Below, piece by piece: positions 25,021 to 32,808 of a stretch of 64,000 bases of DNA. Numbering within the stretch: position 1 is the first letter of the stretch; each line of letters opens with the position of its first letter. Under the pieces are notes generated by a model, which saw only the letters and a list, made by a program, of their open reading frames with translations, was not told the DNA's origin and did no database searches. Position numbers and translations under genes: made by a program. Origin of the DNA: Fibrobacter sp. (GTDB lineage Bacteria > Fibrobacterota > Fibrobacteria > Fibrobacterales > Fibrobacteraceae); contig JAFVGH010000097.1 in the NCBI GenBank assembly GCA_017475045.1, forward strand, positions 62,001 to 126,000, given 5' to 3'.

Positions 25021-25256
25021 ATTATGAATGTCATTCTCCGAAGAAAGAGCGCGGGTAAGAGATTGCTTTGCGGATTCCTCCGCTCGCAATGACATTTTTA
25101 ATTCTTCATACCTCACGCTCCACATCACACATTCCACATTCCCCACACCCCATATTGCGTTAGGGACAGTCACCCGTAGGGACGAGACATGGAGGTACGA
25201 CAGGGCTCGGGGAACAGAGTGAGTATGGCCCGACCCCGCAAGGGGAACGCCCAGGA

Positions 25257-25961
25257 TCAGTGAAAAAATATGGTAGTGTATTTGGTGCCGCCTACACAGG
25301 GTCCAGGTGGTCTGAGGTACATGTTGCGGTCGGGTTCCGTAATTTTTAGGATTAGGGAGTTGCCCTTCTTCTCGAATTCGTAGGTGGTGTAGATTTCGGA
25401 CCCTACCTTTGATACGCTTCCGTTTCCGTAGCGCTTTTCTTTTCCGTTGGCCTGGTAGCACCTGTTTTCGTTTGTCGGGTCGCGATAGATAACCCAATCT
25501 CTAGGGATATAGTTGTTGACTTTGCGAATGGTGTCGTTCTTGATGTAGTAGCTGTTGGTCTGCTTTTCGTCTATGATGATGGCGACGGAATCCTTTCCGC
25601 GGAAGACGGTGAAGTTGTCACCCTTGTCCGGGAAAATCCAGTCGTATCTCATGAGTTTGCCTACCCTGGCGGAATCGACTTTCCAGTCGACCTTCGCGGT
25701 CCCCCTATGGACCTTATCCTGGCAGCCGTGAGTGAAGGTCAGGCTGTCCAGGTGGTTTTGGGTCCAGTGGTACTTGATGGTGCTGACCTGGGATTTCTGC
25801 TGCTGGTGGAGACTGTCCGGGTTCATGCGGCCGGGAAGTATGTAGAGGTTCAGGACCTCTGTCCTGTAGTGCGAGGCGAAATATTCGAACATCGGCCGGA
25901 TGCAGTCCACCGCATGGGCAGTCAGGACGGCAAGGGCCAATATGATGATTGTTCGTCTCAT
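25257..25961 (-). CDS. Secreted protein of unknown function
   Basis: 234 aa from the ATG at 25961, chosen because it begins directly with a signal peptide (MRRTIIILALAVLTAHAV); a frame extension of 13 residues upstream has no better ribosome site. The mature part is polar, rich in Tyr and Lys, with three Cys and mostly predicted beta structure (YTTYEFEKKGNSLILKITEP). Family not recognised. Confidence 0.7.
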   Translation of the reverse strand: MRRTIIILALAVLTAHAVDCIRPMFEYFASHYRTEVLNLYILPGRMNPDSLHQQQKSQVSTIKYHWTQNHLDSLTFTHGCQDKVHRGTAKVDWKVDSARVGKLMRYDWIFPDKGDNFTVFRGKDSVAIIIDEKQTNSYYIKNDTIRKVNNYIPRDWVIYRDPTNENRCYQANGKEKRYGNGSVSKVGSEIYTTYEFEKKGNSLILKITEPDRNMYLRPPGPCVGGTKYTTIFFH

Positions 25962-26198
25962 ACTAGGTAATATATATAAATCTAGTTGTGAAACCAACAT
26001 TTTGGCAAATGTTGGGCGATTGTAAAGTTAGAAAGGTTTTTATTGTTTCACGTGAAACGTTTGCAAACCGAAGAAGCGGCGATAAACTTGTTTATCGACA
26101 TTTCTGAGGTGCAGCAAGTTGGCTCCGAAGGAGCAAACACGCAGGGCAATCGCAAACATGCAAACCGAAAAAATGTTGGTTTCACGATGCCCACACCA
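25962..26198. other. Intergenic region bounded by a 16-bp inverted repeat, containing parS 2
   Basis: GTGAAACCAACATTTT (25988-26003) recurs as its exact reverse complement at 26170-26185. Inside are a second hairpin CCAACATTT-tggc-AAATGTTGG (25994-26015), parS 2, CGATAAA-CTTG-TTTATCG (26080-26097, loop as in the element beside parS 1) and GCTCC-gaa-GGAGC (26122-26134). An 11-bp direct repeat TGCAAACCGAA occurs at 26062 and 26159. Confidence 0.65.
26044..26059. promoter_or_regulatory. parS: parS site 2 (ParB-binding palindrome)
   Basis: TGTTTCACGTGAAACG, 15 of 16 matches to the universal parS sequence with an intact central palindrome. Confidence 0.95.
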
Positions 26199-26681
26199 TT
26201 ACACTTCCCTAAAGAAGATTACCGCATCCACAAAACCGAGGGTCTTGTGGTTGAAGGCGCTGGGCAACCTGCAGAGTTCCCGAAACCCGAGGCTTTCCCA
26301 TAAATGCATGGCGGCGGTATTTGTAGAAATGACGTAGTTGAACTGGATAGCCTTGAAGCCCATTTCATGTGCCCGGGCGATACAGTCCTCGCCCATCTTG
26401 CGACCGATACCTTTTCCCCGTGCCTTCGAGGATACCATGAAGGAGGCATTGGCCACGTGACTTCCACGGCCCCGGTGGTTGGGGATAATCTTGTAGAACC
26501 CGAGAACCTGGCCATTCTCTTCCATGACAAAGCTTGTGACCCCCTTACCGAACCAGTAGTCGAAGGCGTCCTGGTCGGTGGCGGTTTCTTCGAAATCATA
26601 AGTGTCGCCACCCTCGATTACCTGGCGGAAAATCGGGAGCATTTGGGTAAAGTCGTCGGGGTTCGCTTTTCGGATGATCAT
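26199..26681 (-). CDS. GNAT-family N-acetyltransferase
   Basis: 160 aa, one GNAT domain. Visible are the acetyl-CoA pyrophosphate loop in VSSKARGKGIGRKMGED (consensus RGxGIG) and the late-strand segment NTAAMHLWESLGFREL. The ENGQVLGFYKIIPNHRGRG region resembles phosphinothricin/amino-acid acetyltransferase types. The acceptor is unknown. Cytoplasmic, single gene. Confidence 0.88.
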   Translation of the reverse strand: MIIRKANPDDFTQMLPIFRQVIEGGDTYDFEETATDQDAFDYWFGKGVTSFVMEENGQVLGFYKIIPNHRGRGSHVANASFMVSSKARGKGIGRKMGEDCIARAHEMGFKAIQFNYVISTNTAAMHLWESLGFRELCRLPSAFNHKTLGFVDAVIFFREV

Positions 26682-26791
26682 GAGGGGGGAATTTCCTATT
26701 GGACAATTACACTATATATAATATAACAAATCCCACTCATTTCGGGCCCCACACCCCACACTAATTATATATATTTCTCCTGGGGGTTTCC

Positions 26792-27286
26792 ATGATCGAA
26801 ATCGAAGTTATCCAGGGTGACATTACCAAGCTCCAGGTGGACGCCATCGTGAATGCAGCGAACTGTTCCCTTTTGGGTGGCGGAGGCGTGGACGGTGCCA
26901 TCCATCGGGCGGCGGGTCCTGAACTCTTGCGGGCCTGCATACCGCTGAACGGTTGCGAGACGGGAAAGGCAAAAATTACCCCGGGGTTCAGACTCCCGGC
27001 AAAGTTCGTCATCCATACTCCTGGCCCGGTCTATCGGGACGGTCAGCATGGGGAACCCGAACTTCTGGAATCCTGCTACAAAAGCTGCCTTGACCTGGCC
27101 GAAGAGGCTGGCTGCGAGACGGTGGCCTTCCCGGCGATTTCCACCGGAGTCTACGGTTACCCCTGGAAAGCCGCTACCGAAATAGCTGTTCGGACGGTTC
27201 GCGAATACTCGGCTCAAAAAGTCAAGAAGGTCATCTTTTGCTGTTTCAATGCAGAGATGGAAAAGATTTATAGAGAAACGATTTAA
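26792..27286 (+). CDS. Macrodomain protein (O-acetyl-ADP-ribose deacetylase type)
   Basis: 164 aa, a single macrodomain. Family signatures are [20 protein letters not shown] (ribose-binding and catalytic Asn/Asp loop) and [11 protein letters not shown]. It matches the MacroD/YmdB group that hydrolyses O-acetyl-ADP-ribose or removes mono-ADP-ribose from proteins. GGGGG precedes the ATG. It is followed after 36 bp by a PNPOx-like gene. Confidence 0.93.
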   Translation: MIEIEVIQGDITKLQVDAIVNAANCSLLGGGGVDGAIHRAAGPELLRACIPLNGCETGKAKITPGFRLPAKFVIHTPGPVYRDGQHGEPELLESCYKSCLDLAEEAGCETVAFPAISTGVYGYPWKAATEIAVRTVREYSAQKVKKVIFCCFNAEMEKIYRETI

Positions 27287-27322
27287 TTAGGAATATAAAA
27301 CACACTTCACAAGGAACATCAT

Positions 27323-27721
27323 ATGGAAGAAGTCAAGAATTTCATTAAGGAATGCGGTGCTTACTTTTTGGCAACTATGGACGGTGACCAGCCTCGGGTG
27401 CGCCCTTTCGGGACCATCGAAATTTTCGAGGGCAAACTCTATATCCAGACCGGCAAGTCCAAGGACTGCTCCAAGCAGATCCAGAAGAACGGCAAGGTGG
27501 AAATTTGCGCCATGAACGCTGCCGGTAACAAATGGTTGCGTTTGGCAGGGACCCTCGTCCGTGACGACCGCCGTGAACCCAAGGTCCACATGCTGGAAAA
27601 TTACCCCGAGCTCAAGTCCATGTACTCCCCTGACGACGACAATACCGAGGTGCTATACTTCAAGGATGCCACCGCCACATTCTACTGTTTTACGGCGGCA
27701 CCCCGAAAAGTGACGTTCTAA
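27323..27721 (+). CDS. Pyridoxamine 5'-phosphate oxidase-like flavin/heme-fold protein
   Basis: 132 aa with the split-barrel FMN-binding fold: CGAYFLATMDGDQPRVRPFG at the N-terminus, LYIQTGKSKDCSKQIQKN in the middle. Members of this short group usually act as flavin reductases or general-stress proteins rather than as true PdxH. AAGGAA precedes the ATG. Probably cotranscribed with the macrodomain gene and ended by the terminator at 27766. Confidence 0.88.
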   Translation: MEEVKNFIKECGAYFLATMDGDQPRVRPFGTIEIFEGKLYIQTGKSKDCSKQIQKNGKVEICAMNAAGNKWLRLAGTLVRDDRREPKVHMLENYPELKSMYSPDDDNTEVLYFKDATATFYCFTAAPRKVTF

Positions 27722-27765
27722 AAGTCTCGGTTGTTGATAAAATTTCTAAACAAATTATTAACAAA

Positions 27766-27798
27766 AGGACTGCGTGCAATGATGCAGTCCTATTTTTT
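27766..27798 (+). terminator. Rho-independent terminator
   Basis: AGGACTGC/GCAGTCCT 8-bp stem with a 10-nt loop followed by ATTTTTT, 45 bp after the PNPOx-like gene. Confidence 0.88.
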
Positions 27799-27866
27799 GT
27801 GGATAGTATATGAATAAAATCTAACAGCATTTCCACAGGTGCGGAGTATTTTGCTGGTATAATAAA

Positions 27867-27882
27867 TGTTTCACGTGAAACA
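27867..27882. promoter_or_regulatory. parS: parS site 3 (perfect consensus)
   Basis: TGTTTCACGTGAAACA, identical to the consensus palindrome bound by ParB/Spo0J across bacteria. Confidence 0.98.
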
Positions 27883-28066
27883 AATATGGATTTTGTGAAT
27901 AATCTGTTTGGACTGGAAATTAACCCGCAAAATATCGTCACAATTAAACAACATAGTATTAACAATATGTAAACACTTGGTAGCGTCGTCAAAAACCAAG
28001 AAAATTATCCGGATATTACCTTGTTGATAGATTTTATCCTTCTATATTTGTGCCCGTAGGCCTCCG

Positions 28067-29002
28067 ATGAAGCTTTTTTTGACAAGAATTTTGCCGGTCC
28101 TGCTCCTGGCGTGTTCCCTATTTTCGGCACCTGCCAGTGCCGAACCGCAGGACACCGACGAACCGGCCGTCTCGAAATTCCGGGAGCGGATTTCGCTCCG
28201 CTTCTTGTGCGACTACAACTTCATGATGATCAAGAACACCGCCTACGGTGACGAACCCCTGGTTTCCAACCGGCCTGTGGACGTGGGTATCGGTTTCGGC
28301 TACGATAGCCTTTTTACCCTGTTCGGCACACCCTGGGATATTTCGTTTGACTTCAAGTACGGCCTCCCCTTTACCACCAGCAACGGACATTCCGACTCCA
28401 AGACCTTCGAGACTGGCCTGGACCTTTTTCCGGGGGACTGGTGGCTTACCGCCAAAGTTCGCTATTACAGCGGTTTTGCCCAGAACCTGGAAGACAGCGA
28501 CGATGACAGTTTTATAGACCTTACGGTGTTCGACATGTACTTTTCCGTGCTCTGGATGGCTACCGCAGGTGGCAGGTTTGCCCCCAGGAGTGCCTACTTT
28601 TTGGACCGCCGGCAGAAAAGTTCGGCAGGGAGCCTGATTATCGGCGGGCGCCTGCAGCACAATTATGCCGAGGATAAAGACGGCGTGCTGGGTTACGAAG
28701 ACGACAAGCGGGACATTACCAGTTTTTGGGGAGACGTGGGCTACACTTACACCTTCGTCTATGACAACGGGTATTTCTGGAACCTCTGGGGCGTCGTGGG
28801 CGTGGCCTACGGTCGCGAGTACGCTGACGACGGGAATTTGCTGCTGCCCGAGGCCGACATGAAAACCGCCCTGGGCTACATCGGCGAAAGTTGGTCGTGG
28901 AACGTGGTCCTCAAGTGCGGGTATTCCCTCATTGCCTTTGGCGAGCATCTCGAGGAGAAATTCGTGTCTGCTTTTGAGATTCTCGTAGTGCGCAGGTTCT
29001 AA
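28067..29002 (+). CDS. Secreted / outer-membrane protein of unknown function
   Basis: 311 aa. Signal peptide (MKLFLTRILPVLLLACSLFSAPASA); a Cys within it at position 16 is followed by SLFSAPASA, so normal signal peptidase I cleavage is more likely than lipidation. The rest alternates hydrophobic and aromatic residues with Gly turns (TYTFVYDNGYFWNLWGVVGVAYGREY) and ends FEILVVRRF, consistent with an outer-membrane beta barrel. Family not recognised. No clear ribosome site. Confidence 0.7.
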   Translation: MKLFLTRILPVLLLACSLFSAPASAEPQDTDEPAVSKFRERISLRFLCDYNFMMIKNTAYGDEPLVSNRPVDVGIGFGYDSLFTLFGTPWDISFDFKYGLPFTTSNGHSDSKTFETGLDLFPGDWWLTAKVRYYSGFAQNLEDSDDDSFIDLTVFDMYFSVLWMATAGGRFAPRSAYFLDRRQKSSAGSLIIGGRLQHNYAEDKDGVLGYEDDKRDITSFWGDVGYTYTFVYDNGYFWNLWGVVGVAYGREYADDGNLLLPEADMKTALGYIGESWSWNVVLKCGYSLIAFGEHLEEKFVSAFEILVVRRF

Positions 29003-29055
29003 AAATTTTATATTTCAGGCACCCAATACATCAACTTTAACATCAAGGCGTAATT

Positions 29056-30225
29056 ATGTCTGATCGTTTTATCGTGACCGGTAACTTCACCGACGACCCG
29101 TTCGCCATCGACATGGCCCAGTACATCGGTCTTCGTGAAGATATTTCCGACGTGGTCTCCCTGAAGACCTTCGCAAACTCCGAATTCTGCCCCCGCTACG
29201 GCCTGGACGTGGACGATATGGAACATATCGGCCGCCGCCTGGAAGGCAAGATTGTTTTGATTTGCTCGGTCTCGAACCACGAACGCAGCCGTAACGATTA
29301 CGCCATGCGTAACTGCATTCTGGCCCGTGCCGCCAAGGACAATGGAGCCGAACAGGTTGTCTTGGTCGAACCGGACCTGTTCTACAGCGCCCAGGACCGC
29401 GGTCCTCACCGCGTAGGCGAGCTGGAAAAGGATCGCCCGGATATTGACCTCAAGAAATTCGACGGTCAGGCTTTCACTAGCCTCCTGTACGCCCAGCTCC
29501 TCAAGACCTCTGGCGTAGATGCCGTGGTGACGGTGCACAACCACAGCGTGAAGGTGCAGAACCTTTTCGCCGACATTTTCGGCAAGGATAATTTCCACAA
29601 TTTGATTCCCACGGACGCCTACGCCCACTACATCAAGAACAGCAACTTTGTGCAGACGGGCAAGGACGGCAACAACCTGGTAATCGTCTCTCCGGACAAG
29701 GGCGCACGCCCCTTCATGAACGCCGTCTATGAAGCTCTGGACCTGCCTGAATGCAAGCGCGTGGTGATGGACAAGGTCCGTACCGGCGAACGTGAAATCA
29801 GCATGACTTTCAACCCGGAACTTTCCGACATCAGCATCGAGGAAATCGAAGGCAAGGACGTGATCGTGTTCGACGACATGGTCCGCACCGGTACAACGAT
29901 TGTGCAGTGCTGCGAACACATCAAGAAGGGCAAGCCCAATCGCGTGTGCTTCGGCGTGACCCACTTCCACACCAGCCCCGAGGCCCGCGAAAAGCTGAAC
30001 AGTCCGGCCATCGACGAAATCCTTACCACGTCTACTCTGCCCGACATCATGAACCGCGACTGCCAGGGCCGCCTCCGCAAGAAGCTCACTGTGATGAAGC
30101 TCGGCAAGTGGATTGCCCGCCACGTGATGCAGATGTACGGCCTGGACGACGGACGTTTCGAGAAGGACTTCTACAAGATCGACATGTCCTCCAAGAACCC
30201 CCGTTGGCCGCCCCAGTTCTTTTAA
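29056..30225 (+). CDS. Ribose-phosphate pyrophosphokinase-like protein
   Basis: 389 aa, ~70 longer than standard PRPP synthetase. Two phosphoribosyltransferase-fold halves are visible: the N-terminal half with VSNHERSRNDYAMR, and the C-terminal half with IVSPDKGARPF. The PRPP loop is DVIVFDDMVRTGTTIV (~residues 268-283), where the standard enzyme has DDMIDTGGT: Asp is replaced by Arg and one Gly by Thr. It probably makes or binds PRPP for nucleotide synthesis, but the changed loop leaves some doubt about activity. No other prs is seen in the window. AAGG precedes the ATG; nhaA follows after 25 bp. Confidence 0.8.
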   Translation: MSDRFIVTGNFTDDPFAIDMAQYIGLREDISDVVSLKTFANSEFCPRYGLDVDDMEHIGRRLEGKIVLICSVSNHERSRNDYAMRNCILARAAKDNGAEQVVLVEPDLFYSAQDRGPHRVGELEKDRPDIDLKKFDGQAFTSLLYAQLLKTSGVDAVVTVHNHSVKVQNLFADIFGKDNFHNLIPTDAYAHYIKNSNFVQTGKDGNNLVIVSPDKGARPFMNAVYEALDLPECKRVVMDKVRTGEREISMTFNPELSDISIEEIEGKDVIVFDDMVRTGTTIVQCCEHIKKGKPNRVCFGVTHFHTSPEAREKLNSPAIDEILTTSTLPDIMNRDCQGRLRKKLTVMKLGKWIARHVMQMYGLDDGRFEKDFYKIDMSSKNPRWPPQFF

Positions 30226-30250
30226 TCCATTCAACGGCTCATAGGTATTT

Positions 30251-31606
30251 ATGTCCGCAAAAGTGACCAGCAGCGATAAAGTCGAGGAACTGTTCCCGGA
30301 TACCCCAATCCGCAGAATTATCACGCCCATGGAACGCCTGATGAAGGTGGAAACCACGGGCGGTATCGTCCTTATCATCATGACGGTTGCTGCACTTTTG
30401 TGGGCGAACCTGAGCCCCGAGAGTTACCACCACGTTTGGCATTTGCCTTTCGCGCTTACCATCGGTAGCTGGGTGGGCGCTGCGGACTTGCACTGGTTCA
30501 TCAACGATGCGCTGATGACCATCTTCTTCTTCAATATCGGTCTCGAGGTGAAGGGGGAGATTGCCTACGGTGAACTGCACGACCCCAAGGCGGCGAGCCT
30601 GCCCATCATTGCTGCGGCGGGCGGCATGCTGTTCCCTGCGTTGATTTACCTGGCTCTTTGCCCTGCAGGGGCAGGACACGGATGGGGAATCCCGACGGCC
30701 ACCGATATCGCCTTCGTGGTAGGCTGTATGGCGATTCTCGGCAAGAAGGTTCCACACGCCCTCCGCGTGATGATCCTTACTCTCGCTATCGCCGACGATA
30801 TCGGTGCCATTCTGGTGATTGCCATCGGTTACCCTAGCGGTGACGGAATCGACTTTGCGGCTCTGGGCTTGGGCTTTGCCCTGCTGGCCCTAATCAACGT
30901 GTTCTTCCGCATTGGGGTCCGCAACATGCTACTGTTTGTCGTAATCGGCGTTGCGGTCTGGGCATTCTTTGTCAAGAGCGGCGTACATCCCACCATAGCG
31001 GGTGTGCTGCTTGGGCTTTCTGTGCCGGCGAAGGCGGTGCTTGCCAAGGGCAGGCTTGCAAGCTTTGCGGGTAACGTGGGCAACAAGCTTTCGGGCGAAA
31101 CCAAGGACAGAAACGAACAGTACGAGGTGTTCACCATGCTCAAGCGTGGCGCCCGCGAAAGTATTTCCATGCAGGAACGCCTGTTCAAGCCTCTGGTGCC
31201 CTGGGTGAACTTCTTTATCATGCCGCTGTTCGCCTTGAGCAACGCCGGCGTAGAAATCAAGTTGGGCGGTGTGGAAGTCCCCGTGATGGGCGCGGTGGCG
31301 CTAGCCCTCGTGTTCGGCAAGCCCATCGGCATTTTCCTGTTCAGCCTGCTTTCTGTAAAGATTGGCATTTCCAAGCGGCCCAGCTACTCCTGGAAGGTCC
31401 TTTGGGGCGGCGGCATGCTGGCAGGTATCGGCTTTACCATGGCGCTCTTTGTGGCGGGTCTTGCCTTTGAGGTAGGCGATCGTCAGGATTCTGCAAAGCT
31501 TGGCATTTTGCTGGGCAGCTTCAGTGCGGCAATTCTTGGTACCATCTACATGAGTATCGTCTCGAAGCCACACTCGGCCGAGGCGCCTTCCGAGAATCAC
31601 GAATAA
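30251..31606 (+). CDS. nhaA: Na+/H+ antiporter NhaA
   Basis: 451 aa with 11-12 membrane segments. The conserved block around the two essential aspartates is present (LTLAIADDIGAILVIAIGY), as are WFINDALMTIFFFNIGLEVKGE and GIPTATDIAFVVG. It exports Na+ in exchange for protons across the inner membrane, for pH and sodium homeostasis. It is longer than E. coli NhaA (388 aa) because of an N-terminal ~25-residue extension and a cytoplasmic insert near 290. Confidence 0.96.
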   Translation: MSAKVTSSDKVEELFPDTPIRRIITPMERLMKVETTGGIVLIIMTVAALLWANLSPESYHHVWHLPFALTIGSWVGAADLHWFINDALMTIFFFNIGLEVKGEIAYGELHDPKAASLPIIAAAGGMLFPALIYLALCPAGAGHGWGIPTATDIAFVVGCMAILGKKVPHALRVMILTLAIADDIGAILVIAIGYPSGDGIDFAALGLGFALLALINVFFRIGVRNMLLFVVIGVAVWAFFVKSGVHPTIAGVLLGLSVPAKAVLAKGRLASFAGNVGNKLSGETKDRNEQYEVFTMLKRGARESISMQERLFKPLVPWVNFFIMPLFALSNAGVEIKLGGVEVPVMGAVALALVFGKPIGIFLFSLLSVKIGISKRPSYSWKVLWGGGMLAGIGFTMALFVAGLAFEVGDRQDSAKLGILLGSFSAAILGTIYMSIVSKPHSAEAPSENHE

Positions 31607-31641
31607 AGTAATCGAACGACGGCAACGTTTTCTTATAAACG

Positions 31642-31672
31642 AAAAAGGCCACACTTTCGTGCGAGCCTTTTT
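31642..31672 (+). terminator. Rho-independent terminator after nhaA
   Basis: AAAAAGGC ... GCCTTTTT stem with an inner CAC/GTG helix around a TTTC loop, 36 bp after the nhaA stop. Confidence 0.85.
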
Positions 31673-31739
31673 AAAATGTGAAGTGTGGAGTGTGAAATGG
31701 CTAATGATTCATTTCACATCTCACATTACACACCTGTCA

Positions 31740-32765
31740 TTAATCTCTAAACTTCACCTGCTTGGTGCCCTTCACGACTTCGCCAATCTGCACCCACTTC
31801 TCGCCCTTGGCTTCGAGGTGGGCGGTAACTTCGGCCTTGTCCGCCGGGTCGATGAAGATGAGCATGCCCATACCCATGTTGAAGGTGGAGTACATCTCGT
31901 CCTTTTCAACAGAGCCGGCCTGCTGGATTAGCTTGAAGATCATCGGAGGATCCCAGGTGGTACGGTCGATAATCACGTCCACATCGTCCGGAAGGATACG
32001 CGGGATGTTGCCCTGGTAGCCCGAACCTGTGATGTGGGCGAGGCCCTGGATAATCTTCTTGTTGCAAAGATCAATCAGGCTCGGGTAGTAACTGCGGTGC
32101 GGAGTGGCAAGCGCTTCGCCGATGGACTTGTCCATGCCGTCGACAACGGTGTCGACCTTGTAGCCGGCCACGTCGAACAGCACCTTGCGGGCGAGAGAGT
32201 AGCCGTTGGTGTGCAGACCCGTAGACGGGAGACCGAGAATGATGGTACCAGGCTTGATCTTCTTGCCGTCGATGATGTTCTCGCGTTCCACGACACCCAC
32301 GATGGTGCCGGAGATATCGTAGTCACCCGGACCGTAGAAGCCCGGCATTTCGGCAGTCTCACCGCCGATGAGCACGAGGTCGTTTTCGCGGCAGGCCTTG
32401 GCCATACCGGCGACGAGCTTGTCCATGACGCCCGGTTCCAGACGGCCGGTAGCCACATAGTCAAGGAAGAACAGCGGACGCGCGCCCTGCACGAGAATAT
32501 CATCGCAGCAGTGGTTCACGATGTCCTGGCCCGGAAGTTCATGGGTGCCCATTTCGATATCGACCTTGAGCTTGGTGCCCACGCCGTCCACGGAGCTCAC
32601 CAGCACCGGGTCCTTCATGCCCAGGTGGTTCAGCGTAAAGAGGCCGCCGAAGTTGCCGACGTCGCCTAGGACGCCTTGGTTGAATGTAGTACGTACGGAT
32701 TTCTTGACACCGACCATCGCTTCGTCAGCTCGGGCCAGGGAAACTCCTGCGTCTGCGTAATTCAT
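31740..32765 (-). CDS. purM: Phosphoribosylformylglycinamidine cyclo-ligase
   Basis: 341 aa, standard length. Fifth step of purine synthesis: ATP-dependent closure to AIR. Family motifs visible: DPVLVSSVDGVGTKL, NHCCDDILVQGARPLFFLDY, LIGGETAEMPGFY and GSGYQGNIPRILPD. AAAGGAAAAAAG precedes the ATG. It follows the cNMP-binding gene by 43 bp on the same strand; the PRPP-synthetase-like gene nearby feeds the same pathway. Confidence 0.97.
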   Translation of the reverse strand: MNYADAGVSLARADEAMVGVKKSVRTTFNQGVLGDVGNFGGLFTLNHLGMKDPVLVSSVDGVGTKLKVDIEMGTHELPGQDIVNHCCDDILVQGARPLFFLDYVATGRLEPGVMDKLVAGMAKACRENDLVLIGGETAEMPGFYGPGDYDISGTIVGVVERENIIDGKKIKPGTIILGLPSTGLHTNGYSLARKVLFDVAGYKVDTVVDGMDKSIGEALATPHRSYYPSLIDLCNKKIIQGLAHITGSGYQGNIPRILPDDVDVIIDRTTWDPPMIFKLIQQAGSVEKDEMYSTFNMGMGMLIFIDPADKAEVTAHLEAKGEKWVQIGEVVKGTKQVKFRD

Positions 32766-32808
32766 CTTTTTTCCTTTGCCCTAGAGTCGGGCACTGTGTT
32801 CGCCCATT

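Larger units (their letters stand above)
24733..25256. other. Gene-free region upstream of rsmG with parS and hairpins
   Basis: 524 bp. It begins AT-rich (24780-24875), which may be the rsmG-parAB promoter region, then contains parS (24877-24892) and a hairpin-rich block (24897-25020). After that comes a nested inverted repeat bounded by AATGTCATT (25027-25035) and AATGACATT (25088-25096). The last 150 bp hold no recognised feature. Confidence 0.6.
27722..28066. other. AT-rich gene-free region with parS 3 and DnaA-box-like 9-mers (origin candidate)
   Basis: 345 bp without a gene. After the terminator come TGTGGATAG (27798-27806; one mismatch to TGTGGATAA) and a perfect parS. TGTGAATAA (27894-27902) is an exact match to the reverse complement of TTATNCACA. 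A long AT-rich tract (27900-28045) includes TTAACAATATGTAAA and TTGTTGATAGATTTTATCC. With parABS and rsmG nearby this is a candidate oriC, but box number is low and dnaA is absent. Confidence 0.4.

Noticed and set aside
24893..25256. Known structural RNA (SRP, tmRNA, RNase P, 6S)
   Set aside because: Length and motifs do not match any of these; only unassigned hairpins are visible.
24856..25497. 213-codon minus-strand frame
   Set aside because: Runs through parS 1, hairpin repeats and the end of the secreted protein gene; composition is not protein-like.
26043..26303. 86-codon plus-strand frame starting inside parS 2
   Set aside because: It begins within the parS palindrome, crosses structured repeats and overlaps the GNAT gene; no homology or ribosome site.
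29008..30381. 457-codon minus-strand frame
   Set aside because: Antisense to the PRPP-synthetase-like gene; valine/histidine-rich shadow without ribosome site.
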